A stretch of 64,000 bases of DNA from UBA940 sp031548515 (GTDB lineage Bacteria; Bacteroidota; Bacteroidia; Bacteroidales; Rikenellaceae): positions 1-64,000 of the forward strand of contig JAVBRB010000008.1 of assembly GCA_031548515.1 (NCBI GenBank), written 5' to 3'. Of this stretch, positions 1 through 14,918 are shown in pieces. The notes under the pieces were generated by a model that was not told the DNA's origin, searched no databases, and worked only from the letters and a program-made list of their open reading frames with translations. Made by a program: the position numbers and the translations under genes. Within the stretch, counting starts at the first letter, position 1, and every line of letters starts with the position of its first letter.

Positions 1-2631
<2,631 letters not shown>

Positions 2632-2676
2632 GTCCACCCCGGTTAAATTTTCGATAATTATAGAGAAAGGACAAAT

Positions 2677-6918
<4,242 letters not shown>

Positions 6919-6938
6919 CCCGTAAATATGCGAAAGAG

Positions 6939-6969
6939 CGGCACTCAGAACATGGAGTGCCGTTTTTTT
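6939..6969 (+). terminator. Rho-independent terminator of rpoBC
   Basis: CGGCACTC (6939-6946) pairs with GAGTGCCG (6955-6962) across an 8-base loop and is followed by seven T. It closes the rpoBC transcript. Confidence 0.93.
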
Positions 6970-6972
6970 ATA

Positions 6973-6980
6973 TATATTTG
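6973..6980 (+). promoter_or_regulatory. Bacteroidota -7 promoter element upstream of the DUF4369 lipoprotein gene
   Basis: TATATTTG matches the TAnnTTTG consensus and sits directly after the rpoC terminator, 30 bases before the next start codon. No clear -33 TTTG lies at the expected distance, so only half of the promoter is supported. Confidence 0.45.
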
Positions 6981-7009
6981 CAGGAAACACACGAATATCA
7001 TTCCGTCAA

Positions 7010-7777
7010 ATGAAAAAATCAGTTTTACTGCTATGTCTCTTTGCCGCAGCCTGCGGCCGTAGCGGGAACGAAGGCTTCTTCGTGATCGAAGGCCGGGTAA
7101 AAAGCCTCAAAGACAGTACCGTGATCACTCTGTATGAACAGAAAAAGAACTTCTGGGTAACAAAAGACACAGATACCGTCATAAACGGGAAATTTGCATT
7201 CCGTGTTCCCATTAAGGAAAACACCATGTTCTCGGTCAACGCACCTTTCGACGATCCCGGATTCTCCGCGATGGGCCGAGACATTTACGGCTCTCCAGGA
7301 GAAAAAGCCGTCATAAAAGGCGGGAATAATCTTATCTATACCTGGACGGTCAAAAGCAAAGTGCCCGAACAGACGATATCCGACCGGTATATGCTGGCAT
7401 CGAAAAAAGAATACGACAAGCTGCAGCTGCTTCTGATGGAAGAAAAGAAAACCATACTGGGCGATCCGGACGGGAATGCGGGGAAGACCATAGACTCGCT
7501 GAAACGGTTGAGGGAAGATGTCAGGGTGATAATCCTCCGCAATGACATAGCCATAATGGACGAAACCCCCGTATCCAAACCGTGGATCGAGAAACTGCTA
7601 TCGCTAAGTATCGCCGCACGGCAGTACGACCAACAACAGTGGATCAGGGATGAAGCCATACGGTTGTACGGAAAACTTTCGGAAGATGAGAAAAACGGTC
7701 CGCAAGGCAAAAGAATCCATATGGCTCTCTTTGTGCCACCCGATAATATACCGGCAAGCGAAATCGGCGGAGTGTAA
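7010..7777 (+). CDS. DUF4369-type lipoprotein of unknown function
   Basis: A 255-residue protein with a lipoprotein signal peptide (LFAAAC, Cys15), so probably anchored in the cell envelope. Residues 25-85 (FVIEGRV..., then VINGKFAFRVP) resemble the DUF4369 beta-domain. In Bacteroidota that domain is usually the N-terminal half of TlpA-like thiol-disulfide proteins. Here the C-terminal thioredoxin domain and its CxxC are absent and a charged helical region takes its place. The gene stands alone between the rpoC terminator and a convergent peptidase gene. The lipoprotein nature is well supported; the function is unknown. Confidence 0.8.
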   Translation: MKKSVLLLCLFAAACGRSGNEGFFVIEGRVKSLKDSTVITLYEQKKNFWVTKDTDTVINGKFAFRVPIKENTMFSVNAPFDDPGFSAMGRDIYGSPGEKAVIKGGNNLIYTWTVKSKVPEQTISDRYMLASKKEYDKLQLLLMEEKKTILGDPDGNAGKTIDSLKRLREDVRVIILRNDIAIMDETPVSKPWIEKLLSLSIAARQYDQQQWIRDEAIRLYGKLSEDEKNGPQGKRIHMALFVPPDNIPASEIGGV

Positions 7778-7795
7778 GCTTCTCCCTTGTAAACG

Positions 7796-7824
7796 AAAAC
7801 GGCGCCAATGCAAAGCGCCGTTTT
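7796..7824. terminator. Bidirectional terminator
   Basis: AAAACGGCGC (7796-7805) pairs with GCGCCGTTTT (7815-7824). It lies between two convergent genes and has A and T tracts on its flanks, so it can serve both strands. Confidence 0.9.
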
Positions 7825-7846
7825 TTATTTCACTGTCGTCATGACC

Positions 7847-8470
7847 TTAGAAATCGAGAAGCCTGTATGTGCGCTTCAGTTCCTGGTTGTGAATGTGTTG
7901 ATAGTGCCACCATTCCTTAGCATGCGGCGTCATCCCCTCGGCCGCCATCAATCCATAGAGCAGAATGCGGTTATCGTATGCCCGGCGCGAAATACGTCCG
8001 GCAGCAAGCAACCGCTCTTCATCCCCTACGTGCGATTCAGGCCCGAACCAGTCAAATCCCGAACCCATATCGAGCAGTTCGCGCTTGTCGTCGAGAATGC
8101 TCAGATCAACCGCAAGGCCGTAGTTGTGGTATCCCCCGCCCCGTTTATCGGGATTGGCGACATAAATTGCCTTGTCCGTACCGGCGACGATGGCGAACAT
8201 CCTGCGCTGAACGCTTATCGGACGGGCGGCATCGAAAATGACAAGCGAAAATCCGGGTCGACGCGCACGCAGCCTGCCTTGTACGGCAACGACCCTCTCA
8301 GCCATTTCGGGAACCAGCCATGCGGTGCGCAGGTCGCCGTACATATTATGCCCGACGAAATTATCGGTCGTCGAGTATTTCATATCGACCGCTATGAACG
8401 GGTCCAGCCTACCCACGTCGACAAGCCCGTATTCGGCAAATTTTTTCTCAAGTCCGTTCATTTGTAACAA
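7847..8470 (-). CDS. D-alanyl-D-alanine dipeptidase (VanX/DdpX-like, peptidase family M15D)
   Basis: A 207-residue zinc peptidase expected to split D-Ala-D-Ala dipeptide. Family M15 signatures are visible: VIFDAARPISVQ near residue 80, the metal-binding YHNYGLAVDLS (His and Asp ligands) and EWWHYQH near the C-terminus, which holds the catalytic Glu and third ligand. The N-terminal part (VDMKYSTTDNFVGHNMYG) is typical of the VanX branch. No signal peptide is seen, which suggests a cytoplasmic enzyme in dipeptide salvage rather than vancomycin resistance; no vanH, vanA or vanRS neighbours are present. Met4 (8461) is an alternative start. It converges on the DUF4369 gene. Confidence 0.88.
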   Translation of the reverse strand: MLQMNGLEKKFAEYGLVDVGRLDPFIAVDMKYSTTDNFVGHNMYGDLRTAWLVPEMAERVVAVQGRLRARRPGFSLVIFDAARPISVQRRMFAIVAGTDKAIYVANPDKRGGGYHNYGLAVDLSILDDKRELLDMGSGFDWFGPESHVGDEERLLAAGRISRRAYDNRILLYGLMAAEGMTPHAKEWWHYQHIHNQELKRTYRLLDF

Positions 8471-8531
8471 TTTCTCTTTTCTATCCGGTATTCCATTCTC
8501 GTTTTCAGGTTTTGTGACCGGATGATTCTGA

Positions 8532-8539
8532 CAAATATA
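8532..8539 (-). promoter_or_regulatory. -7 promoter element for the dipeptidase gene
   Basis: On the minus strand this reads TATATTTG, matching TAnnTTTG, about 60 bases upstream of the start codon. No convincing -33 element was found. Confidence 0.45.
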
Positions 8540-8632
8540 GCAAAAGTCAGGTGTAAAGCCGTTTTAATAGCAATTTATTAATAAACATTTTTAAAAATAT
8601 GACTACTTTTACCGTTGGAAAACCTTTGAAGC

Positions 8633-9529
8633 ATGAAGAAGACAAGAGCAGCCGTCGTAGGCTACGGCAACATAGGAAAATACGTGCTTGAAGCGCTCGG
8701 AGCGGCTCCTGATTTCGAGGTGGCGGGAATCGTCCGCCGCGACGCAACGAACGTTCCGGCAGAGATCGCACGATATAAAGTTGTAGACGATATCGCCAAA
8801 CTCGGCGAAATTGATGTCGCCATCCTCTGTTCGCCATCGCGCAAGGTCGAGGAACTGGCATCCAGAATACTCGCATTGGGAGTTAACACCGTCGATAGTT
8901 TCGACATCCACTCCGACATCTCCAGTGTTCGGTCGAGGCTCGGCGGAATCGCCAGAAAAGGTAATTCTGTGGCTATAGTGGCAGCTGGATGGGATCCTGG
9001 AAGCGACTCTGTGGTACGTGCCCTGTTGGAAGCATGCGCGCCCACGGGCATTACATACACTAATTTCGGCCCGGGGATGAGCATGGGACATACGGTCGCC
9101 GTCAAGGCGGTACAAGGCGTCAAAGCAGCGCTCTCTATGACAATCCCTACCGGAACTGGCATCCACCGCCGCATGGTCTATGTCGAAACCAAAGATGGGG
9201 CCGATTTCGATACGGTTGCAACGGCGATAAAAACCGATGCATACTTCGTTAACGACGAAACCCATGTCAGGCAGGTCCCATGCGTAGCCGATCTTCTGGA
9301 TATGGGCCACGGCGTGAATCTCACCCGCAAAGGGGTTTCAGGCCGGACACAGAACCAGCTTTTCGAGTTCAACATGCGCATCAACAATCCGGCGCTCACC
9401 GGACAGATTCTCGTTTCGGCGGCGCGCGCGTCTATGCTGCAACGTCCCGGCGCCTACACAATGATAGAAATACCGCCGGTCGATTTCCTTTACGGCGACC
9501 GCGAAGAACTAATAAAACATCTTGTATGA
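8633..9529 (+). CDS. ddh: meso-diaminopimelate D-dehydrogenase
   Basis: A 298-residue NADPH-dependent enzyme that makes meso-diaminopimelate from tetrahydrodipicolinate by one-step reductive amination, a shortcut in lysine and peptidoglycan synthesis. The N-terminal Rossmann fold (AAVVGYGNIGKYVLEAL) and the conserved VAAGWDPGSDSVVRAL and NFGPGMSMGHTVAVKA blocks are diagnostic. Length fits the family. Its stop overlaps the start of the next gene by ATGA (9526-9529), so the two are probably translationally coupled. Confidence 0.95.
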   Translation: MKKTRAAVVGYGNIGKYVLEALGAAPDFEVAGIVRRDATNVPAEIARYKVVDDIAKLGEIDVAILCSPSRKVEELASRILALGVNTVDSFDIHSDISSVRSRLGGIARKGNSVAIVAAGWDPGSDSVVRALLEACAPTGITYTNFGPGMSMGHTVAVKAVQGVKAALSMTIPTGTGIHRRMVYVETKDGADFDTVATAIKTDAYFVNDETHVRQVPCVADLLDMGHGVNLTRKGVSGRTQNQLFEFNMRINNPALTGQILVSAARASMLQRPGAYTMIEIPPVDFLYGDREELIKHLV

Positions 9530-10623
9530 TACAAAGAAGCATGAAGTCTTTCTCTATAGGAAAGTACGAAATCAAGTTACCCATAATCCAGGGCGGCATG
9601 GGGGTCGGCGTTTCGCTGAACGGGCTGGCTTCGGCCGTGGCCAACGAAGGCGGCATCGGTGTCATCTCTGCTGCAGGTATCGGGCTGCTATATCCCGGTA
9701 TCCGCGGCTCATATGCACAGAAATGCATCGAAGGATTGCGCGAAGAGATCCGCAAAGCGCGCGAAAAGACCAGCGGCGTGATCGGCGTCAATATAATGGT
9801 CGCCCTCTCAAACTTTTCGGACCTGGTTAAAACGGCTATAGCCGAGAAGGTCGACGTAATATTCGCAGGCGCGGGACTTCCGCTCGACCTGCCGTCGTAT
9901 ATCGACAAAAAGGACAACAAAACGATGCTCGTGCCGATAGTGTCGTCGTCAAGGGCCGCAAAGGTCCTCTGCGAAAAGTGGCAGGCCAACTACGGCTACC
10001 TGCCCGACGCAATAGTTGTCGAAGGCCCGAAAGCGGGTGGTCACCTCGGGTTTAAGAACGAGCAGATCGAAGACGAACACTACTCGCTGGAGCATCTTAT
10101 CCCGGAAGTCGTATCCATCGCACAGTCTTACAGCAGCCAAAAAAACATGCCCGTGATAGCCGCTGGCGGAATCTCCACCGGCGAAGACATCGCAAAGTTC
10201 ATGGACCTTGGCGCTACGGCTGTACAGATGGGTTCCATCTTCGTTCCCACCAATGAATGCGATGCATCTATAGAATTCAAAAAAGTGTATATAAACGCCC
10301 ATGCGGAAGATATGCGCATTATCCAGAGTCCGGTGGGCATGCCCGGACGCGCTCTGGACGGCGAATTCATCCGCAGCGTGGCCGAGGGAAAGGAAAAACC
10401 GCACTCGTGCCCGTTCCACTGCATCAAGACGTGCGACTACACCAAAAGCCCATACTGCATTATAAAAGCGCTCTACAATGCCGCCCGGGGCAATATGAAA
10501 AAAGGTTATGCCTTTGCCGGTGCAAACGCCTACATGACCGACAAGATCTCAAGCGTAAAAGAGGTTATCGAAAAGTTGAAAACCGATTTCCTCCTTTCGA
10601 GATTCGGTGCACTGCACGGATAA
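9526..10623 (+). CDS. Nitronate monooxygenase / FabK-like flavin oxidoreductase with a Cys-rich tail
   Basis: FMN-dependent TIM-barrel protein of the 2-nitropropane dioxygenase/FabK superfamily. Signatures are PIIQGGMGVGVS near the N-terminus, ANEGGIGVISAAG, VEGPKAGGHLG, and the phosphate-binding VIAAGGISTGEDIAKFMDLG region. The ATG at 9526 overlaps the ddh stop codon; the ATG at 9541 (MKSFSIGKYE) is an equally plausible start, giving 360 residues. Residues near the C-terminus hold a four-cysteine cluster (CPFHCIKTCDYTKSPYC), unusual for simple nitronate monooxygenases and possibly a metal or Fe-S site. The physiological substrate is unknown. A FabI gene elsewhere in the window argues against an essential FabK role. 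Confidence 0.85.
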   Translation: MIQRSMKSFSIGKYEIKLPIIQGGMGVGVSLNGLASAVANEGGIGVISAAGIGLLYPGIRGSYAQKCIEGLREEIRKAREKTSGVIGVNIMVALSNFSDLVKTAIAEKVDVIFAGAGLPLDLPSYIDKKDNKTMLVPIVSSSRAAKVLCEKWQANYGYLPDAIVVEGPKAGGHLGFKNEQIEDEHYSLEHLIPEVVSIAQSYSSQKNMPVIAAGGISTGEDIAKFMDLGATAVQMGSIFVPTNECDASIEFKKVYINAHAEDMRIIQSPVGMPGRALDGEFIRSVAEGKEKPHSCPFHCIKTCDYTKSPYCIIKALYNAARGNMKKGYAFAGANAYMTDKISSVKEVIEKLKTDFLLSRFGALHG

Positions 10624-10640
10624 ATTGATTTCTTTAATCA

Positions 10641-10680
10641 AATGAAAAGCCGGACTTTATAAAAAGTCCGGCTTTTCATT
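10641..10680. terminator. Perfect 18-bp hairpin terminator between convergent genes
   Basis: Arms at 10641-10658 and 10663-10680 are perfectly complementary around an ATAA loop, with A- and T-rich ends. It serves the ddh transcript and the convergent peroxiredoxin gene. Confidence 0.92.
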
Positions 10681-10694
10681 CGTTCCGGAACGTT

Positions 10695-11414
10695 CTACTT
10701 TTTGCCCAGTTTGCTTTCGACCTCTTCTTTTGAAAGCGATTTAGTGGCAAAAAACCAGTCATGCAGGTTGACGTCTTTTTCGGCAGCGCGTTTTTCGGCA
10801 GCTTCCATCGTCTTGGGCGCGGAAACAATCACCTCGTCGCCCGGACGCCAATCTGCCGGAAGCGATACGCCGAAATTGTCGTTTGTCTGCAGGCCGATGA
10901 GGATGCGTTTGATCTCGTCGAAGTTGCGGCCCAACGAGAGCGGATAATAAAGAATCGTACGGACAACCCCTTTCGGGTCTATGAAAAACACAGCCCTCAC
11001 AGCGGCGGTTTCGCTTTGCCCTGGCTGGATCATGCCATACATATTGGCTACTTTCATCGATATGTCGTCGATGAGCGGGAAACGGATCTTGAGGCCCTTC
11101 ATACCTTTCCAGGTCACTTTCTCCTCGATGCGGCGCAGCCACGCGATGTGGCTCGACAGTCCATCGACGGAGAGGCCCACAAGCTGGCAGTTCAGATTGT
11201 CGAAATCTTTCTGCATGGAGCCGAAGGTCATGAACTCGGATGTGCATACGGGAGTAAAGTCGGCCGGGTGGCTGAAAAGAATAACCCAGCGCCCGGAGAA
11301 ATCGGCGGGAAAATTAATTTTGCCCTCGGTAGTTACGGCCTCGAATGCCGGTGCGGGATCTCCCAGACGCGGCATACTGTTGCATTTGCAATCAGTACAA
11401 TTACATTCTGACAT
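10695..11414 (-). CDS. 1-Cys-type peroxiredoxin (Prx6 family) with an N-terminal cysteine cluster
   Basis: A 239-residue thiol peroxidase that would reduce hydrogen peroxide or organic peroxides. The peroxidatic site is HPADFTPVCTSE (Cys57). The long C-terminal extension (WRPGDEVIV onward) matches the Prx6/archaeal branch in length. Outside the active site the protein has Cys76 and a striking N-terminal cluster, CNCTDCKC (Cys4, 6, 9, 11), upstream of the normal domain start at MPRLGDPAP. Met14 (11375) could be an alternative start that would remove the cluster, but the upstream ATG is in frame and close to the 5' end. The gene stands alone. Confidence 0.92.
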   Translation of the reverse strand: MSECNCTDCKCNSMPRLGDPAPAFEAVTTEGKINFPADFSGRWVILFSHPADFTPVCTSEFMTFGSMQKDFDNLNCQLVGLSVDGLSSHIAWLRRIEEKVTWKGMKGLKIRFPLIDDISMKVANMYGMIQPGQSETAAVRAVFFIDPKGVVRTILYYPLSLGRNFDEIKRILIGLQTNDNFGVSLPADWRPGDEVIVSAPKTMEAAEKRAAEKDVNLHDWFFATKSLSKEEVESKLGKK

Positions 11415-11587
11415 GGTCTTATGTTTTAATAGTTAGATGCTGACTCCAGTACAAATACCATACTATTTTTTGCTGAAAACCCCAAAATCTCAACCACTAT
11501 TTCTAACAGCAATACGGGCAGAACCTTGAATGGATACCGTTACTGAGAATGAATGTGAGGCAATATGATAAATGCCCCGTCGGCATT

Positions 11588-11636
11588 CTTAATACAAAAG
11601 GCGCCGCCCGATATGGACAGCGCCTTTTGTATTAAG
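11588..11636 (-). terminator. Terminator of the rpmB-rpmG-DUF4295 operon
   Basis: CTTAATACAAAAGGCGC (11588-11604) pairs perfectly with 11620-11636 around a 15-base loop. It lies about 30 bases past the DUF4295 stop on the minus strand. The rest of the 253-base gap up to the peroxiredoxin start shows no gene. Confidence 0.85.
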
Positions 11637-11667
11637 ATGCGTCGGGAAACGTCCCGGCTCCGGAAAA

Positions 11668-11826
11668 TTACTTCGTCTTTTTCCAGAACTCTTCGATCTG
11701 ATCGTTGGGAACGACTTCCTGTTTGAAAGCGTACGAACCCGTCTTGTCAGACTTTACCATCTTAATGCATTTCGTAAAGCTCTTGCCCGAGCCTGTCTTC
11801 AATGTTGCAACTACTTTCTTTGCCAT
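11668..11826 (-). CDS. DUF4295 small protein, ribosomal-operon associated
   Basis: A 52-residue, lysine-rich protein beginning MAKKVVATLKTGSGKSFTK and ending IEEFWKKTK. It matches DUF4295, a small family that in Bacteroidota almost always follows rpmG. It lies 14 bases after rpmG on the same strand, so it is co-transcribed. A ribosome-associated role is inferred only from this context and the basic composition. Confidence 0.9.
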   Translation of the reverse strand: MAKKVVATLKTGSGKSFTKCIKMVKSDKTGSYAFKQEVVPNDQIEEFWKKTK

Positions 11827-11840
11827 GGTGGTCTGCTGTT

Positions 11841-12023
11841 TTACTTAATTTCCCTGTGTACGGTCACCTTCTTCAAATACGGGTTGTATTTGCGGCGTTC
11901 GAGCCTGTCGGGGGTGTTTTTCTTGTTCTTGGTAGTGATGTAGCGGGACATTCCCGGAACACCGCTTTCCCTTTGTTCAGTACATTCCAGAATGACCTGA
12001 ACCCTTACTTCTTTCTTTGCCAT
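11841..12023 (-). CDS. rpmG: 50S ribosomal protein bL33
   Basis: A 60-residue ribosomal protein with the bL33 signature (ECTEQRESGVPGMSRYITTKNKKNTPDRLE...KYNPYLKK). The zinc-binding cysteine pairs of the C+ form are missing (only one Cys), so this is the zinc-independent form. It follows rpmB by 10 bases. Confidence 0.97.
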   Translation of the reverse strand: MAKKEVRVQVILECTEQRESGVPGMSRYITTKNKKNTPDRLERRKYNPYLKKVTVHREIK

Positions 12024-12033
12024 CTGTTAATGT

Positions 12034-12267
12034 TTAATAGACTTTACGGGCGGCGACAGCTTCTTTCAAAGCAGCATCGAAACCTTTCTTGTTAATGTTT
12101 TTCATACCGGCTGCCGATACCTTAAGGGTAACCCAGCGGCCCTCTTCTTCAGACCAGAAACGCTTGATCTTCAAATTGGGGTTGAAGCGGCGTTTGGTCT
12201 TCTTGTTCGAGTGGGATACATTGTTCCCAGTCAAAGCGGTTTTACCTGTGATTTCGCAGATTCTCAT
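12034..12267 (-). CDS. rpmB: 50S ribosomal protein bL28
   Basis: A 77-residue ribosomal protein with the bL28 pattern CEITGKTALTGNNVSHSNKKTKRRFNPNL. It is the first gene of the rpmB-rpmG-DUF4295 operon. Confidence 0.97.
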   Translation of the reverse strand: MRICEITGKTALTGNNVSHSNKKTKRRFNPNLKIKRFWSEEEGRWVTLKVSAAGMKNINKKGFDAALKEAVAARKVY

Positions 12268-12302
12268 TTGTGTGTATGCTTATTTTTACTGAATTAAGCC
12301 TG

Positions 12303-12310
12303 CAAATATA
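12303..12310 (-). promoter_or_regulatory. -7 promoter element of the rpmB operon
   Basis: Reads TATATTTG on the minus strand, 36 bases upstream of the rpmB start. The -33 half is not clear. Confidence 0.5.
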
Positions 12311-12372
12311 AGCTTTTTTATTTGAATACCATGCGTTGCCTGCAAATTGGAAGAATTCTTTTGCGGATGCGT

Positions 12373-12402
12373 TAAAAAATCCCCGGCCGCCACAGCCGGG
12401 GA
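12373..12402 (-). terminator. Terminator of the thioredoxin-fold lipoprotein gene
   Basis: On the minus strand TCCCCGGC (12402-12395) pairs with GCCGGGGA (12387-12380) and is followed by a run of T, about 20 bases after the stop codon. Confidence 0.92.
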
Positions 12403-12422
12403 CTAATCTAGCGGCGTAGTTT

Positions 12423-14330
12423 TTATTTCGCCAACTCGCGGTTTATCACCGATTCCCATTCGTCGGGACTGTACAGTTCCTCCTTAAGGTACTCGCCATC
12501 TTTGGTAACTACGACCCATGACGGTATACCGCGGACCTCGAACTGGTCGCAAACGTATTTCCACTGGCTGTCGGTCAGGTAGTAATGGTCGCCGCGGACG
12601 TCGGCGATGGCGACTTCCCACGCCGATCTGGGAGAGGTTTCGCCCGTCAGGTAGACGAATACCACGTCTTTGCCTATATACGCGTCCTTATGCGGTTCGT
12701 GGCTCTTCATGGCCGCGCGGCATGGTCCGCACCACGTCGCCCAGAAGTCCACAACGACCACCTTTCCGGCATACCGCTCCATAATGGCGTCGAAAAGCCC
12801 GGTATCGGCAACCTGAGGAACGTCACAGATACGGTATCCGGTTTTCAATTTAGCAGCCTCTATTTTTTTCTGCATGACGGCTTTTTTCAACTCGACGGCA
12901 GATTTCAACTCCTGATTCGTAACCGCATCGAACTTCGCCTGTACGTCCTCCGGCGCATCCTGCATGTTTCCGACAAAGGACATCATCTGCCCAACGGGTA
13001 CAATATCTGTTAAAAATGCATTATTCTCCACGCCCAGAAGTTCGCGCCTTTCATCCATACCCAACACTACGTATCCATAGCCCGGATTTTCGGCATACAT
13101 GCTCGACAGTGAAGCTGCGTCGAGACCGCCTAAAAATATGCTGTAATCGCTGTCCGCAAAACTGAAAGGCTCCGTTCCGGCCGGAAGCGGATTCTGCGGC
13201 TCGATTCCGAGTTTTTGTTTCTGCGCCCAGATGAGAACGGACGCCAGTTGCGATACAGAGAATACGTACTCTCCGCCAAGCCTGGCTTCGATGAGCTGTT
13301 TCTCAATCTGCGAAAGCGATCCGTCCTGTTCCGCCATGTTTATCATCCCGTCGTATTTACTCCTGATATCCGAAGCGAGCTGCGCCGGTGTCTTATCCAG
13401 CATCGGAACAACGTCGTCTAAAGACGAAAACAGTTGCATGCTCCATTCCCCGCCTATCATGCCGTTGCCGAGCACGGCGTTCACTGCCGCATATCGTCCG
13501 TCGGTCAGGACGTCAGGCTCATCTCCCGCTAATTCGCTGTTATAGCGCGAATTCTTGCGCGACATCTGTACCAGGTCGATCCATATATTGTTTTCCATTC
13601 CCGGATCGAGCATGACGGTAATATGTTTGCCAGCTACACTTAACATTCCCTGCGAGGTGCCATACACCGGAACCGTGAAAATATATGTCCCGTTTTCCGC
13701 ACTGTCGGGTTCCATTTCGTCCGAATACAGTTCCAGTACGCCGGCAACCGTAAGGCTCGGCGGCATATGATAACCCGAAGGCTCTCCCAATATGTGGACC
13801 TTAACCACCGTTTCAGCCGAATTGAACGTGGGTTCCGGAAGCGAGGCTTTTTTGTAATCCACATTGCGGACGGAGGAAGGAACAGCGGACCGGTATTTGC
13901 CTGAAACTTTACTGCCGCGTAACTGTATATCCCATATCTTGAAATAGCCGTCCGGTTCGCCCTCTATGAAGTCCACCGCCTTGAGCTTCGGGTTTATCGG
14001 CTCGAAGAAGAGCACGAAAGATGACTCTCCCGACTCGGGCATCCAGTGTTCCGCACGAAGTTCGATCCCCTCGGCGCCTGTGATCACGTACTTTTCACCG
14101 CCGCCGGACAGATATGCGGTGGTATCTATGCGTATCCATTGACCTGGGTTATAGAAGGCGTCGACGTAGATCACGGTGGCAGTATCCGTCAGAACGATTT
14201 TGTCGATTTCGAGGGCCGTCGTGTTACGAACGCCGGCAAGCGGGCGTTCGATGACACGCTCACGGGGAGCATTGCAGGCCGCCAGGCATACCGCCGCGAC
14301 CAATAAGACAAACAGGTTTTTACATTTCAT
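12423..14330 (-). CDS. TlpA-like thioredoxin-fold lipoprotein
   Basis: A 635-residue envelope protein with a lipoprotein signal (AVCLAAC, Cys19). The long N-terminal part is rich in beta structure and binds no recognised ligand. Residues from about 500 form a thioredoxin-like domain with the redox motif WCGPC (Trp533, Cys534, Cys537) and the cis-Pro region GIPSW. Proteins of this build are common in Bacteroidota and act as periplasmic thiol-disulfide reductases; the partner is unknown. It is a single-gene transcript with its own promoter and terminator. It is longer than typical TlpA because of the unassigned N-terminal 480 residues. Confidence 0.88.
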   Translation of the reverse strand: MKCKNLFVLLVAAVCLAACNAPRERVIERPLAGVRNTTALEIDKIVLTDTATVIYVDAFYNPGQWIRIDTTAYLSGGGEKYVITGAEGIELRAEHWMPESGESSFVLFFEPINPKLKAVDFIEGEPDGYFKIWDIQLRGSKVSGKYRSAVPSSVRNVDYKKASLPEPTFNSAETVVKVHILGEPSGYHMPPSLTVAGVLELYSDEMEPDSAENGTYIFTVPVYGTSQGMLSVAGKHITVMLDPGMENNIWIDLVQMSRKNSRYNSELAGDEPDVLTDGRYAAVNAVLGNGMIGGEWSMQLFSSLDDVVPMLDKTPAQLASDIRSKYDGMINMAEQDGSLSQIEKQLIEARLGGEYVFSVSQLASVLIWAQKQKLGIEPQNPLPAGTEPFSFADSDYSIFLGGLDAASLSSMYAENPGYGYVVLGMDERRELLGVENNAFLTDIVPVGQMMSFVGNMQDAPEDVQAKFDAVTNQELKSAVELKKAVMQKKIEAAKLKTGYRICDVPQVADTGLFDAIMERYAGKVVVVDFWATWCGPCRAAMKSHEPHKDAYIGKDVVFVYLTGETSPRSAWEVAIADVRGDHYYLTDSQWKYVCDQFEVRGIPSWVVVTKDGEYLKEELYSPDEWESVINRELAK

Positions 14331-14375
14331 CGGAGAGAGTTTTTAAGTTTTCGGGATCCGTTAGAAGTCCAATCG

Positions 14376-14405
14376 CAAAACTAATCAACATTCCGGATAT
14401 ACAAA
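14376..14405 (-). promoter_or_regulatory. Promoter of the TlpA-like lipoprotein gene
   Basis: On the minus strand, TTTG (14405-14402) lies 18 bases before TAGTTTTG (14383-14376), close to the TTTG-N19-TAnnTTTG pattern, about 46 bases upstream of the start codon. Confidence 0.6.
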
Positions 14406-14516
14406 ACAAGATCAGCAATTTAACTGCACAAAAACGCCGGCAGTGAAGAATTATTTACAGAATATATAAACAAGCACGGCAGCCGGAGGTTTATATTGCC
14501 CGAAATCGCTCATGAC

Positions 14517-14918
14517 ATGGCAAAATATTTCACTATCACGGAACTCATCCGGAGCAGAGCCGCCGAAGCGGCTGGCATTGACAACACCCCGCCTCCCGAA
14601 GCGGCGTCGGCGTTGACCGTGCTGGCTGAAAAGCTTCTCGACCCCGTGCGCGAACTGTGGGGAAAGCCCATCACAGTCAACAGCGGCTACCGCTGCCATG
14701 CCCTGAACAAAGCCGTCGGTGGTTCGCCTTCGTCTCAGCATCTTCGCGGAGAGGCGGCCGACATCACCGCAGGTTCCCCCACAAAAAACCGCCGCCTTTT
14801 CGAGATGATCGCCGCCAGCGGCCTTGACTTCGACCAGCTTATCGACGAGTGCGGCTACTCATGGCTCCACATATCCTACCGAGAAACCCCGAACAGAAGA
14901 AAAATCCTGCATTTATGA
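14517..14918 (+). CDS. Phage-like M15A peptidase (D-Ala-D-Ala carboxypeptidase fold)
   Basis: A 133-residue peptidoglycan peptidase of the M15_3 type: FTITELIRSR, then VNSGYRCHALNKAVGG, SSQHLRGEAADI (metal-binding His and Asp) and SWLHISY. Such single-domain enzymes act as phage or element lysins. I chose the ATG at 14517 over an in-frame TTG at 14496 because homologues start next to FTITEL. No signal peptide is seen. The stop overlaps the next start (ATGA, 14915-14918), so the two genes form a pair. No other phage genes are nearby. Confidence 0.85.
   Translation: MAKYFTITELIRSRAAEAAGIDNTPPPEAASALTVLAEKLLDPVRELWGKPITVNSGYRCHALNKAVGGSPSSQHLRGEAADITAGSPTKNRRLFEMIAASGLDFDQLIDECGYSWLHISYRETPNRRKILHL

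Noticed and set aside
7847..8470. VanX-like enzyme as a vancomycin resistance gene
   Set aside because: No vanA, vanH, vanRS or other resistance genes are nearby; a dipeptide salvage role is more likely.
9280..9525. N-terminal extension of the flavin oxidoreductase into ddh
   Set aside because: The extra residues are an out-of-frame reading of ddh; the domain starts right after 9541.
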